Source of the DNA: Oleiagrimonas sp963821885
GTDB lineage: Bacteria > Pseudomonadota > Gammaproteobacteria > Xanthomonadales > Rhodanobacteraceae
Assembly: GCA_963821885.1 (NCBI GenBank)
Contig: CAWGFN010000004.1
Span: 278,755 to 342,754, forward strand
DNA: 64,000 nucleotides
Direction of reading: 5' to 3'
Translations under genes and position numbers: made by a program
Notes under the pieces: model-generated
Database searches by the model: none
Told to the model about the DNA's origin: nothing
The model's input: the letters and a program-made list of their open reading frames with translations, nothing else
Shown: in pieces, positions 26,252 to 34,935 of the stretch
How positions within the stretch are numbered: position 1 is the first letter of the stretch
Layout: every line of letters starts with the position of its first letter

Positions 26252-26893
26252 TCACACGATGCCCAGCTCCAGGGCCTTCAGGACGGCCCGCGTGCGGTCG
26301 CGCACGCCCAGCTTGGACAGGATGTTGGACACGTGGTTTTTCACCGTGCCCTCGGCCACGCGCAGGGAATTGGCGATTTCCTTGTTGCTGTAGCCGCCGG
26401 CCAGCAGGCGCAGGATTTCCGTCTCACGCTCCGTGAGAGGATCCGGTTGCTCCAGGCTGGTGAAATCGTTCTGCATGCGTCCCACGCCGGCCTTCAGGCG
26501 CTGGGTGACCACCGGCGCCACCAGCGACCCCCCACTGGCGACCGTGCGCACCGCCTCGACCAGTTGCTCCAGCGAGACGTCCTTGAGCAGGTAACCGCGC
26601 GCGCCCGCCTTGAGCCCGGCCAGCACCAGCTGATCGTCGTCGAAGGTGGTCAGGATCACCGTCGGCGGCAGCTCGTCGTTGGCCGAGAGCTTCTGCAGCA
26701 CCTCGATGCCGGTCATCTTCGGCATGCGCAGGTCGAGCAGGACCACGTCCGGCTTCAGGCGGGGAATCTGCTCCACCGCCTCGGCGCCGTCCGCGCACTC
26801 GGCCACCACCTGCACGTCATCGGCCAGGTCCAGCAACGAGCGAATGCCCTGCCGCACCAGATTCTGATCGTCCACCAGACATACTGAAATCAT
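26252..26893 (-). CDS. NarL/FixJ-type response regulator
   Basis: A 213-residue regulator. The receiver domain has VCLVDDQNLVRQG and the phosphoacceptor Asp in VVLLDLRMPKMTG (near residue 54), plus Lys in LLKDVS. The LuxR-type HTH is at residues 150-205 (LTERETEILRLLAGG; NKEIANSLRVAEGTVKNHV). It is coupled to the upstream sensor kinase gene by an ATGA overlap. Target genes are unknown; DesR-like regulators of this class sense membrane state. Confidence 0.93.
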   Translation of the reverse strand: MISVCLVDDQNLVRQGIRSLLDLADDVQVVAECADGAEAVEQIPRLKPDVVLLDLRMPKMTGIEVLQKLSANDELPPTVILTTFDDDQLVLAGLKAGARGYLLKDVSLEQLVEAVRTVASGGSLVAPVVTQRLKAGVGRMQNDFTSLEQPDPLTERETEILRLLAGGYSNKEIANSLRVAEGTVKNHVSNILSKLGVRDRTRAVLKALELGIV

Positions 26894-28146
26894 GATGTTC
26901 CCCTTGCCGCCGTTGCTGCCAAGCCACGCATGGATGGGTCCGCATCCGCCACCGCGCGCGAGGGAGCGCCGGCATGGCCGACCTCCGGCTCCAGCGGCAG
27001 CCAGGCGCGCAGCAGGAATCCTTGCACCTGCGCGGCGGGAATGTCGAGACGCCCCCCGACCTCGGCCAGGCGCTCGCGCATGCCGGTGAGGCCGTTGCCG
27101 GGCTTGAGCTGGGCGGTTCCGCGGCCGTCGTCGCGGGCTTCGAGGTTGAGGCCGCCGTCCTCGCCGCGCTCGATGCGCAGCCAGAGATTGCGCGCGCCGG
27201 CATGGCGCACGGTGTTGGTCAGTACTTCCTGCACCCAGCGCAGCAGCACCTGAGCGCGCTGCGGATCCTCGACCGCGAAGCGCGGCGGCATGGACAGGTG
27301 CACGCGCAGGCTGGGCACGCCCTCGATCAGGCTGTTCAGGGCCCGCGTGAGGTCCAGCTCGGCATCCTGGCGCAACTCGCTGACCACCTCGCGCACGTCC
27401 GTCAGCAGCTGCTTGGCGGTGCCCTGCGCCTTGCGGATGTGCTCGGCGGCGGGCGCCTGCGCCAGATGGCTGGCCACTTCCAGATTCAGGGTCAGTGCCG
27501 TCAGGTGATGGCCGACCAGGTCGTGCAGCTCGCGCGAGATGCGCATGCGCTCGGCGATGCGGCTCGATTCGGCCAGCAGCGCCCGGGTCGCCCGCAGCTC
27601 GGAGTTGAGCTGGCGTTGCCGCTCACGCTCCTCCGCCTGCTGGCCGGCCACCCACGCCACCGCGAAGGCCAGCGCGGAAATGCCCATGTACACGGTCGAC
27701 TGCACGAAGGCCGCGCCCAGGCTGTGGAATTCGGGGAAGCTCCAGAACACCAGGACCAGCCCCAGATGCTGCAGGGCCATCCAGGCCACGCCCATCCACA
27801 GGGGCAGCAGCAGCGGCAGCACCACCGCCACCACCACGATGAGCAGGGCCGAGAGGCCGCTGTGGCTGATCCAGCCGATCATCAGCGCGGACGCCATCAT
27901 CACGGTCAGGCCCAGCAGCTTCAGGGTCCAGTGGCGGCGCGGGTCCATGCCGCGGGTCAGCAGCCAGTAGATGATGCCGAAGACCACGTAGCACGCGGCC
28001 CAGATAAGCATGGCCGTGTCCGGACGCTGCAGGGTGTCCAGGCGATGCGGCGCCCACTTGGTGACCAGCGGCACGCCCACCGACAGGTAGGTGAACATGC
28101 CGGCGTATCGCAGCAGGCGGGTATGGTTGAGGGTCGACCCGAACAT
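26890..28146 (-). CDS. Membrane sensor histidine kinase (HisKA_3 / NarX-DesK type)
   Basis: A 418-residue kinase with about six N-terminal helices (residues 15-165) and no large periplasmic sensor. The HisKA_3 dimerisation domain carries the phospho-His in SRELHDLVGHHLTAL. The ATPase domain shows VQEVLTNTVRHAGA and GNGLTGMRERLAEVGG. It pairs with the adjacent response regulator (4-base overlap). The small transmembrane input resembles DesK, which senses membrane fluidity; the stimulus here is not known. Confidence 0.92.
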   Translation of the reverse strand: MFGSTLNHTRLLRYAGMFTYLSVGVPLVTKWAPHRLDTLQRPDTAMLIWAACYVVFGIIYWLLTRGMDPRRHWTLKLLGLTVMMASALMIGWISHSGLSALLIVVVAVVLPLLLPLWMGVAWMALQHLGLVLVFWSFPEFHSLGAAFVQSTVYMGISALAFAVAWVAGQQAEERERQRQLNSELRATRALLAESSRIAERMRISRELHDLVGHHLTALTLNLEVASHLAQAPAAEHIRKAQGTAKQLLTDVREVVSELRQDAELDLTRALNSLIEGVPSLRVHLSMPPRFAVEDPQRAQVLLRWVQEVLTNTVRHAGARNLWLRIERGEDGGLNLEARDDGRGTAQLKPGNGLTGMRERLAEVGGRLDIPAAQVQGFLLRAWLPLEPEVGHAGAPSRAVADADPSMRGLAATAARGTS

Positions 28147-28389
28147 GTCTGCATCATAGACGTACTCGGCGCACAGGCAATCGGTCCGAAGTCATGCAGG
28201 CCCGACCACGGAATATGAACGTGGCCTGCGGCATCATGGCTCACGGCGCGGCGGTCCATGCGATAATCCGCGCCGCCCGGGCGGCGTCGCGCCTCCCGGC
28301 CCAGGTGCCGCCTCCCCCGACGGGCGCGGCCTGAGAATTGCCCGCGGCGTCCCGACGTCGCGGCACCGAGACAAGCAAGCGGAGTCGCA

Positions 28390-29004
28390 ATGGTCCTGGC
28401 CATCCGAGACGTGCACGAACGCGACCTGGACGCCGTGCTGGCGGTCAACAACGCTGCCGGCGAAGGCATCCTGCCGATGAACATGGCGCAGCTGCGCCAT
28501 TTCTATGACATCGCCGACTATTTCCGCGTGGCCGAGGTGGAAGGCCAGCTGGCCGGCTTCCTGATCGCGGTGCGCGAGGACGCCGACCACGACAGCGCCA
28601 ACTTCCTGTGGTTTCGCGAGCGTTATCCGCGGTTCCTGTACATCGACCGCATCGTGATCGCCCGCGACAGCCGCCGCCACGGCCTCGGCCGCGTGTTCTA
28701 CAGCGACGTGCAGAGCTACGCCGAGGCGCGCGTGCCACTGCTGACCTGCGAGGTGTTCCTGGAACCGCGCGACGACGCCACGCTGCTGTTCCACGGCAGC
28801 ATCGGTTTCCACGAGGTCGGCCAGCAGCGCATGCCGGGCAACGACCGTCCGGTCAGCCTTCTGGGCAAGGAACTGTGCAGCTTCGGCTTCGTCCGCGAAC
28901 GCTACCTCGACCACGGCGGCCTGCCCGACGTGCCCTGGCTCAACGAGCGCGAGACCCGCCGGGCATCGCCCCCGCACCAGGCCACCGGATCCACGCACGC
29001 ATGA
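28390..29004 (+). CDS. GNAT family N-acetyltransferase
   Basis: A 204-residue acetyltransferase. Core features: IDRIVIARDSRRHGLGRVFY holds the acetyl-CoA loop (R-x-x-G-x-G), and residues 5-60 form the first strands of the fold. GGAG lies 6 bases before the ATG. It overlaps the minC start by 4 bases (ATGA), so it is the first gene of the min operon; whether it acts on a cell-division component is not shown. The substrate is unknown. Confidence 0.88.
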   Translation: MVLAIRDVHERDLDAVLAVNNAAGEGILPMNMAQLRHFYDIADYFRVAEVEGQLAGFLIAVREDADHDSANFLWFRERYPRFLYIDRIVIARDSRRHGLGRVFYSDVQSYAEARVPLLTCEVFLEPRDDATLLFHGSIGFHEVGQQRMPGNDRPVSLLGKELCSFGFVRERYLDHGGLPDVPWLNERETRRASPPHQATGSTHA

Positions 29005-29750
29005 ATGACACAAACGAGGCGCTGGAAGCCGCCTGCGACCTGCGATTCGGCCAGGTCGGCATGGCCTGCGTGCGGGTCCGCCGGGCCGACGCCGCGGCCG
29101 TCTGCGCCAATCTGGAACAGCGCGTGCACGCGGCGCCGCAGATGTTCGAACGCACCGCCGTGGTGCTTGACCTCAGCCACCTGGCCGAGCAACCCGACGA
29201 CGGCACCGTCGACGCCCTGCTCGAAGCAGTGCGCAGTGCCGGCATGATGCCGGTGGGCCTGGCCTACGGCACCCGCGACACCGAGACGCTGGCCCAGCGC
29301 ATGCATCTGCCGCTGATCGCCAAGTTCCGTGACGCCTACGAACGCGCCGACGGCAGCGTGGCCGCGCCCGCGCCCGCGAGCCCGGCTCCGGCGGCGACCG
29401 ACCCCGCGCCGCCGTCCGGCGCGCTGCGCGCGCAGGTCCACGAGGGCCCGGTGCGCTCCGGCCAGCAGGTCTACGCGCGCGAGCGCGACCTGGTCGTGCA
29501 CGGCGCCATCGCCAACGCCGCCGAGGTCATCGCCGACGGCTCGATCCACATCTACGGGACCCTGCGCGGCCGCGCCCTGGCCGGCGCGCAGGGCGACGAG
29601 GACGCGCGCATCTTCTGCAGCGACTTCCGCGCCGAGCTGGTCTCGATCGCCGGCCAGTACCGCGTGTTCGAGGACCTGCCGCGCGGCATCGCCGGCAAGG
29701 CCGTGCAATGCCGGCTGGAAGGCGACAAACTGCTCATCGAACCTCTGTAG
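29001..29750 (+). CDS. minC: Septum site-determining protein MinC
   Basis: Inhibits FtsZ ring formation at the poles. The protein has 249 residues. The N-terminal FtsZ-binding domain (residues 10-105) is followed by an Ala/Pro-rich linker (116-137). The C-terminal beta-helix binds MinD and contains VYARERDLVVHG, ADGSIHIYGTLRGRALAG and EDARIFCSDFRAELVSIAG. The start overlaps the GNAT gene stop. minD begins 53 bases later. Confidence 0.95.
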   Translation: MNDTNEALEAACDLRFGQVGMACVRVRRADAAAVCANLEQRVHAAPQMFERTAVVLDLSHLAEQPDDGTVDALLEAVRSAGMMPVGLAYGTRDTETLAQRMHLPLIAKFRDAYERADGSVAAPAPASPAPAATDPAPPSGALRAQVHEGPVRSGQQVYARERDLVVHGAIANAAEVIADGSIHIYGTLRGRALAGAQGDEDARIFCSDFRAELVSIAGQYRVFEDLPRGIAGKAVQCRLEGDKLLIEPL

Positions 29751-29803
29751 CCACGGGCGCGACTTCCGCGACCCGGCGCACACACCCCACTGGAGATCTC
29801 CAC

Positions 29804-30616
29804 TTGACTGAAATCATCGTTGTCACTTCCGGCAAGGGCGGAGTCGGCAAGACCACCACCAGCGCATCGCTGGCGACGGGCCTGGCCCAGCTCGGCAAGA
29901 AGGTCGCCGTGATCGATTTCGACGTCGGCCTGCGCAACCTCGACCTGATCATGGGCTGCGAGCGGCGCGTGGTGTACGACTTCGTCAACGTGATCCAGGG
30001 CGAGGCAAGCCTCAAGCAGGCGCTGATCCGCGACAAGCGCCACGACAACCTCTACGTGCTGGCCGCCTCGCAGACGCGCGACAAGGACGCCCTGACCCAG
30101 GAAGGCGTGCAGAAAGTGATCGACGACCTGACCGGCGAAGGCTTCGACTACGTGGTGTGCGACTCGCCCGCCGGCATCGAGAAGGGCGCGCACCTGGCCA
30201 TGTACTTCGCCGACCACGCCGTGGTGGTGGTCAATCCGGAAGTGTCCTCGGTGCGCGACTCGGACCGCATCCTGGGCCTGCTGGCCAGCAAGACCCGCCA
30301 CGCCGAGAACGGCGACGGCGAAGTGCGCCAGCACCTGCTGCTGAGCCGCTACAACCCGGCCCGCGTGGCCGCCGGCGAGATGCTCAGCGTGCAGGACGTG
30401 GAAGAAATCCTCGGCCTGTCCGTGGTCGGCGTGATCCCCGAATCGGAGAACGTGCTGGCCGCCTCCAACGCGGGCGTGCCGGTGATCCTGGACAACGACT
30501 CCATGGCCGGCCAGGCCTACGCAGATACCGTCGCCCGCATGCTCGGCGAGGAACGCCCCCTGCGCTTCCTCGACGTGCAGCGCAAGGGCCTGTTCAAGCG
30601 CGTGTTCGGAGGTTGA
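29804..30616 (+). CDS. minD: Septum site-determining ATPase MinD
   Basis: Membrane-bound ATPase that recruits MinC and oscillates under MinE control. The 270-residue protein starts at a TTG codon (29804), with GGAG 9 bases upstream; the next residues are TEIIVVTSGKGGVGKTT (deviant Walker A). DSPAGIEKGAH and QGEASLKQALI are conserved. The C-terminal amphipathic membrane-targeting helix (KGLFKRVFGG) is present. Confidence 0.97.
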   Translation: MTEIIVVTSGKGGVGKTTTSASLATGLAQLGKKVAVIDFDVGLRNLDLIMGCERRVVYDFVNVIQGEASLKQALIRDKRHDNLYVLAASQTRDKDALTQEGVQKVIDDLTGEGFDYVVCDSPAGIEKGAHLAMYFADHAVVVVNPEVSSVRDSDRILGLLASKTRHAENGDGEVRQHLLLSRYNPARVAAGEMLSVQDVEEILGLSVVGVIPESENVLAASNAGVPVILDNDSMAGQAYADTVARMLGEERPLRFLDVQRKGLFKRVFGG

Positions 30617-30618
30617 CC

Positions 30619-30885
30619 ATGGGCATCCTGGATTTTCTGCGCAACAAGCCGAAGAACACCGCCAACATCGCCCGCGAGCGCCTGCGCATCATCGTGGCGC
30701 AGGAGCGCAGCACCCGCGGCGGCCCGGACTACCTGCCGCTGCTGCGAAGCGAACTGCTGGAGGTGATCCGCAAGTACGTGCACGTGGACCCGGAGGCGGT
30801 GAACGTCAGCCTGGAGTCCGACAGCGGCCACGACGTGCTGGAGCTCTCCGTGGCCCTGCCCGAGTCGGGACGTGACGACGCCTGA
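30619..30885 (+). CDS. minE: Cell division topological specificity factor MinE
   Basis: An 88-residue protein that stimulates MinD ATPase and restricts the inhibitor to the poles. Starts MGILDFLRNKPKNTANIARERL, with the anti-MinCD helix, then the topological specificity domain. The ATG is 2 bases after the minD stop. Its 3' end overlaps the next gene by 14 bases. Confidence 0.96.
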   Translation: MGILDFLRNKPKNTANIARERLRIIVAQERSTRGGPDYLPLLRSELLEVIRKYVHVDPEAVNVSLESDSGHDVLELSVALPESGRDDA

Positions 30886-31363
30886 AGCCATCCTGCGCGT
30901 CGCCGACATCGACCTCGATCCGGCCCGCGCGATGCTGTCCGCGCACGGGCTGGCGCTCGAACGGGTGGACGACGGTGCCGACATCCCCGGCAGCTACTGG
31001 GGCGCGCCGGAAGCCGGCCTGATCGGCGCATGCGTCTACGTGCGCGGCGACACGCCGGTGCACTCGATGCTGCACGAGGCCTGCCACCTGATCGTGATGC
31101 CGAGCGAGCGCCGCGCGGCCGTGCACACGAACGCCACCGACTCGATCGACGAGGAAGACGCCACCTGCTACCTGCAGATCGTCCTCGCCGACGCCCTGCC
31201 CGGCGTCGGCCGCGATCGGCTGATGCGCGACATGGACGCCTGGGGCTACAGCTTCCGCCTCGGCTCCACCCGCGCCTGGTTCGAGCGCGACGCGGAAAAC
31301 GCCCGGCAATGGCTCGTGGCACGCGGCCTGCCCGGTCCAATTGACGCACGCCAAGGTTCCTGA
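30872..31363 (+). CDS. Putative zincin-like protein with HExxH motif, downstream of minE
   Basis: A 163-residue protein starting at GTG 30872. The motif MLHEACHLIV (HEACH) with an acidic EEDATC about 30 residues later fits a gluzincin-type zinc site. No signal peptide. W-rich C-terminal segment (MDAWGYSFRLGSTRAWFERD). I do not recognise a named family. It overlaps minE by 14 bases and is probably cotranscribed with the min genes. A peptidase role is inference from the motif only. Confidence 0.7.
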   Translation: MTTPEAILRVADIDLDPARAMLSAHGLALERVDDGADIPGSYWGAPEAGLIGACVYVRGDTPVHSMLHEACHLIVMPSERRAAVHTNATDSIDEEDATCYLQIVLADALPGVGRDRLMRDMDAWGYSFRLGSTRAWFERDAENARQWLVARGLPGPIDARQGS

Positions 31364-31418
31364 GGCACAAGACGCGTATACATGGACCTGTCCTCCGCCC
31401 ATACGGCGACAGTGCACC

Positions 31419-31898
31419 ATGAACGAAGCCGACCACACCCGACCACCCGCACGGCCCGGCCGCGACCCGCAGCGCATGCAGCGCCACCATCACGATCGCC
31501 AGGTGTTCCACACCCTGCTCGAACACCACGGGCAGATCCGGCGCCAGGTGGAGGAACTGCCCGACGGCATCCGCGCCGTCACCACGTCGGACCGCCCTGA
31601 ACTGGCCGCGCTGATCCGCGAACATGCCCACGCCATGCACCGCCGGCTGCAGGAAGGCTTCGGCCTGCGCTTCTGGGATCCGGCCTTCGCCGAGATCTTC
31701 GCCCGCGCCGACGCGGTGACCATGACGATCCAGGATCTGCCCGACGGCGTGGACATCCGCGAGAGCAGCGCAGACCCCAACGTGGTCAAGTTGATCCACG
31801 CCCACGGGCGCACCGTCAGTGCCTTCGTGCGGGAAGGTTTCGAGGCGTCGCGCCGGCAAAGTCCGCTGCCGGACGACTACCAGCGCGCGCTGCGCTGA
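31419..31898 (+). CDS. His-rich protein with an internal duplication, unknown function
   Basis: A 159-residue protein starting MNEADHTRPPARPGR. Two similar segments are seen: LPDGIRAVTTSDRPELAALI followed by REHAHAMHRRLQEGF, and LPDGVDIRESSADPNVVKLI followed by HAHGRTVSAFVREGF. Each has a conserved HAH or HAHG. The first is preceded by QRHHHDRQVFHTLLEHHGQ. The His pairs could bind metal or heme. The gene ends 17 bases before a sulfide:quinone reductase-like flavoprotein gene with an AGGGAG ribosome site between, so they likely form one unit. Confidence 0.7.
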   Translation: MNEADHTRPPARPGRDPQRMQRHHHDRQVFHTLLEHHGQIRRQVEELPDGIRAVTTSDRPELAALIREHAHAMHRRLQEGFGLRFWDPAFAEIFARADAVTMTIQDLPDGVDIRESSADPNVVKLIHAHGRTVSAFVREGFEASRRQSPLPDDYQRALR

Positions 31899-31915
31899 AC
31901 GAAAGGGAGATCCGC

Positions 31916-33049
31916 ATGCACCACATCACCCTCGTCGGCGCCGGCTTTGGCGCACTCACCGCGGCCCGCGAACTGCGGCGCCGGGACGACACCGCCGAGA
32001 TCACGCTCATCGCCCCACGCGCCGAGCTGGTGTACCTGCCCAGCCTGATCTGGATTCCCTGCGGCCTGCGCCAGGGCAACGACCTGCGCGTGGACCTGCG
32101 CAACTTCTTCGCCCGGATGCGCATACGGCACGTCGCCGCGCGGGTCACCGGCGTGGCGGACGGCGGCCGGCGCGTGTCGACCGACAGCGGCGAGATGATC
32201 GACAACGACGGCCTGATCATCGCCACCGGCGGACGCTTCATCCGCAAATTGCCGGGCATCGAGCATGCACTGACCCTGTGCGAAGGCATCGAGGCCGCCG
32301 AACACATCCGCGATCGACTGCAGGGCATGGCGTCCGGCACCATCGCGCTGGGCTTCGGCACCAACCCGAACGAACCCCAGGCCATGCGCGGTGGACCGAT
32401 GTTCGAGCTGCTGTTCGGCCTGGACACCCTGCTGCGCCGGCAGGGCCGCCGCGACCGGTTCAAGCTGGTTTTCTTCAGCGGCGCCGCGCGCCCGGGCGCG
32501 CGCTTGGGCGAACGCGCGGTGGACGGCCTGCTGCGCCAGATGAAACAGCGCGGCATCGAGACCCGCCTGGGCAGGAAACCCGCACGTTTCGAAACCGATC
32601 GCGTGATCACCGAGGACGGCGAAGGCTTCGACGCCGACCTGATCCTGTTCATGCCCGGCATGACCGGACCGGCATGGCTGGGCGATTCCCCGCTGCAGGC
32701 TTCCGAGGGCGGCTTGATCCGCGCCGACGAGCGGGCCCGGGCGCAGGGCTGCGAGCGCGTGTATGTCGCCGGCGACGCCGGCAGCTTCCCCGGCCCGGAC
32801 TGGATGCCCAAGCAGGCGCACATGGCCGACCTGCACGCACGCACGGCGGCCCGCAACCTGCTTTCCGAACTGAACGGAAAGGATGCCCAGGAAGCCTTCA
32901 AGGTCGAGATGGTGTGCATCATCGACACCCTCGACAAGGGCATGCTGGTGCGCCGTACCCCGCGCCGCACCCTGATCACACCACCCACGCGCCTGCTGCA
33001 CTGGGCCAAGCGCGCGTTCGAGAAGCGCTACCTGTCCGTGTACAAATAG
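31916..33049 (+). CDS. Sulfide:quinone oxidoreductase-like FAD/NAD(P) oxidoreductase
   Basis: A 377-residue flavoprotein. N-terminal FAD fingerprint ITLVGAGFGALTAARELRRR and central VYVAGDAGSFPG (third FAD motif, with Asp) match the SQR/FCSD branch of pyridine nucleotide-disulfide oxidoreductases. LIIATGGRFIRKLPGIEHA is also typical. The classical SQR cysteine pair is not obvious, so the reaction (sulfide oxidation or other) is uncertain. It is cotranscribed with the His-rich gene upstream and converges on the MFS exporter gene. Confidence 0.82.
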   Translation: MHHITLVGAGFGALTAARELRRRDDTAEITLIAPRAELVYLPSLIWIPCGLRQGNDLRVDLRNFFARMRIRHVAARVTGVADGGRRVSTDSGEMIDNDGLIIATGGRFIRKLPGIEHALTLCEGIEAAEHIRDRLQGMASGTIALGFGTNPNEPQAMRGGPMFELLFGLDTLLRRQGRRDRFKLVFFSGAARPGARLGERAVDGLLRQMKQRGIETRLGRKPARFETDRVITEDGEGFDADLILFMPGMTGPAWLGDSPLQASEGGLIRADERARAQGCERVYVAGDAGSFPGPDWMPKQAHMADLHARTAARNLLSELNGKDAQEAFKVEMVCIIDTLDKGMLVRRTPRRTLITPPTRLLHWAKRAFEKRYLSVYK

Positions 33050-33059
33050 TTCCCGACGC

Positions 33060-34292
33060 TCAGCCTGCGGCGACCAGCTCCGACTCCGCCCGGGGTGCCG
33101 GAGGCCGACGCGAATATCGCCCCCAGACGAACCGTCCGATCGTCACCAGCACAAGAGCGCCGACGGCCAGGCCAAGCATGTGCCCGGACAGCCAGGGCGA
33201 AAGCATGCCGGCCACGCCCGCATTGATGGTCAGGCTGATGAACGCCTGCATCGAGGCCACCGCACCGCGTCGCTGCGGGAAACGGTCCAGCAGCAGCAAC
33301 GTGATGGTCGGAAAGGCCAGCTGCACGCCGATGCCCTGCAGTATCAACGGCAACGTGGTCCAGGGCACCATCGCGTGCGGCAGCACCAGCGCCAGCACAA
33401 CATGCATCACGCAGGCCGCGAACATCAGACCGTACCCCAGCCCCACCGTGCGCGTTGCGCTGACGCGTCCGGCCAATCGCCCGGACAACGCGCTGCCGAT
33501 CATCAGCCCCGCCACCACCGGCACGAACAACCAGGGAAAGCCGTCCGGCCCCAGTCCCAGGTGCTGGCGGACGATCACCGGCGCCGAGGCGATGAACAGG
33601 AACAGGCCGCTGAAGTTGACCGTACCGGCGATCGTCAGCAGCCAGAAACGGCCGTCAGCGGCAATGGCACGGTAACCGGCCAGCAGCGGTCGCGGAGTGA
33701 ATGAAGAGCGCGCGTGATGCGGATGCGATTCGGCCAGCAGCAACTGGCAGGCCAGCGCCAGCAACCAGGCGAAACCGGTCAGGAACCAGAAGATGCCGCG
33801 CCAGCCGGTCGCGCCGAGCAATCCGGCACCGACCATCGGCGCGATGGCCGGCGAAATGCTGAAGATCAGCAAGGCGCGCGCCAGCAGGCGCTGCGCATCG
33901 GCCCCCTCCAGCCGGTCGCGCACCACCGCGCGCCCGACCACCATGCCGGCGCCGCCGCACAGGCCCTGCAGGGCGCGAAACACCAGCAGCATCGGGAACG
34001 AATCGGCCAGCGCCGCGCCCATCGAGGCCAGGCCGTAGCAGATCATGCCGATGACGATCACCGGCTTGCGCCCCAGCGCGTCCGAAAGCGGGCCATGGAA
34101 CAGGCTCATCGCGGCGTAGGCCAGCAGGTACACGCTGACCGTCTGCTGCATGGCGTCGGCGCCGACGCCAAACTGCGCGGCCATGTGCTCGAAGGCGGGA
34201 AAGATGGCGTCGATCGAGAACGGGCCGATCATCGACAGCGCCGCGATCAGCGCCGCCAGCACGCCATAACGCTGGGCGGGAACTCGGCTCAT
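33060..34292 (-). CDS. MFS drug-resistance transporter, Bcr/CflA type
   Basis: A 410-residue exporter with 12 membrane helices. Bcr/CflA features: start helix IGPFSIDAIFPAFEHMA, motif A LSDALGRKPVIVIG, and motif ALQGLCGGAGMVVGRAVVRD (motif C region). Such proteins export drugs or sulfonamides by H+ antiport. ATG at 34292 is chosen; 34319 is also possible. It is divergent from the fluoride riboswitch. Confidence 0.9.
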   Translation of the reverse strand: MSRVPAQRYGVLAALIAALSMIGPFSIDAIFPAFEHMAAQFGVGADAMQQTVSVYLLAYAAMSLFHGPLSDALGRKPVIVIGMICYGLASMGAALADSFPMLLVFRALQGLCGGAGMVVGRAVVRDRLEGADAQRLLARALLIFSISPAIAPMVGAGLLGATGWRGIFWFLTGFAWLLALACQLLLAESHPHHARSSFTPRPLLAGYRAIAADGRFWLLTIAGTVNFSGLFLFIASAPVIVRQHLGLGPDGFPWLFVPVVAGLMIGSALSGRLAGRVSATRTVGLGYGLMFAACVMHVVLALVLPHAMVPWTTLPLILQGIGVQLAFPTITLLLLDRFPQRRGAVASMQAFISLTINAGVAGMLSPWLSGHMLGLAVGALVLVTIGRFVWGRYSRRPPAPRAESELVAAG

Positions 34293-34401
34293 GGGGGATC
34301 CACGGGGGCGGTTCGACATTGTAATCGCGCCGGCCACGCGGCGCAGGTGACGCGGTCGCGGCGTGTCGTTACCATGGTGGCGCGGCACGGCACGGGCCGG
34401 C

Positions 34402-34465
34402 CGCGGGAGATGGCATGCCTCCCGTCCGCACGGACGAACCGCCCCAGGGCTGATGATGCCTGCTC
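34402..34465 (+). promoter_or_regulatory. Fluoride riboswitch (crcB RNA motif)
   Basis: The sequence GGGAGATGGCATGCCTCCC (34405-34423), a GTCCG/CGGAC hairpin (34424-34435), GAACCGCCCC (34436-34445) and GGCTGATGATGCCTGC (34448-34463) match the crcB RNA consensus in order and spacing. It lies 72 bases before crcB and would switch on the fluoride exporter when fluoride is bound. Confidence 0.93.
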
Positions 34466-34469
34466 CGCC

Positions 34470-34496
34470 GATCCCGCGCCCTTGCGACGCGGGATC
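34470..34496 (+). other. Hairpin of the riboswitch expression platform
   Basis: A perfect 9-bp stem GATCCCGCG / CGCGGGATC follows the aptamer by 4 bases. It lacks a T run, so it may act in translation or with Rho rather than as an intrinsic terminator. Confidence 0.5.
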
Positions 34497-34534
34497 GTGG
34501 CATACGGCAGGATCACGAAACCCAAGGAGTCCCG

Positions 34535-34921
34535 ATGGGCCTTACCGCAGTTTTCGCCATAGCGTTCGGCGCCGGCCTGGGCGCCCTGTTGCGCTGGTGG
34601 CTGGGCATGCTCATCAACCCGGTCTTCCCCACGCTGCCCCTGGGCACGCTGGCCGCCAACCTTCTCGGCGGCCTGCTCATGGGCATCGCCATTGGCGCAT
34701 TCGCCCATTACCGCTCGCTGCCGGCCGAGGCACAGCTGATGATCGGCACCGGCTTCCTCGGCGGCCTGACCACGTTCTCGACGTTCTCCGCCGAGGCCAC
34801 CAACCTGCTCCTGCGCCAGCAATACGGTTGGTTCGCCGGACATGTGGCGATCCACGTGGTCGGCTCGATCGCGATGACGATCACCGGCATGGTCCTGATC
34901 CGCACCCTGTTGCGCGCCTGA
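34535..34921 (+). CDS. crcB: Fluoride ion channel CrcB (Fluc)
   Basis: A 128-residue Fluc protein with four helices that exports fluoride from the cytoplasm as a dual-topology dimer. Conserved features: GAGLGALLRWWLG, LGTLAANLLGG and FLGGLTTFSTFSAE. AAGGAG lies 6 bases before the ATG. It is preceded by a fluoride riboswitch, and a DUF190 gene follows 14 bases later. Confidence 0.96.
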   Translation: MGLTAVFAIAFGAGLGALLRWWLGMLINPVFPTLPLGTLAANLLGGLLMGIAIGAFAHYRSLPAEAQLMIGTGFLGGLTTFSTFSAEATNLLLRQQYGWFAGHVAIHVVGSIAMTITGMVLIRTLLRA

Positions 34922-34935
34922 ACGGAGAACCCTCG

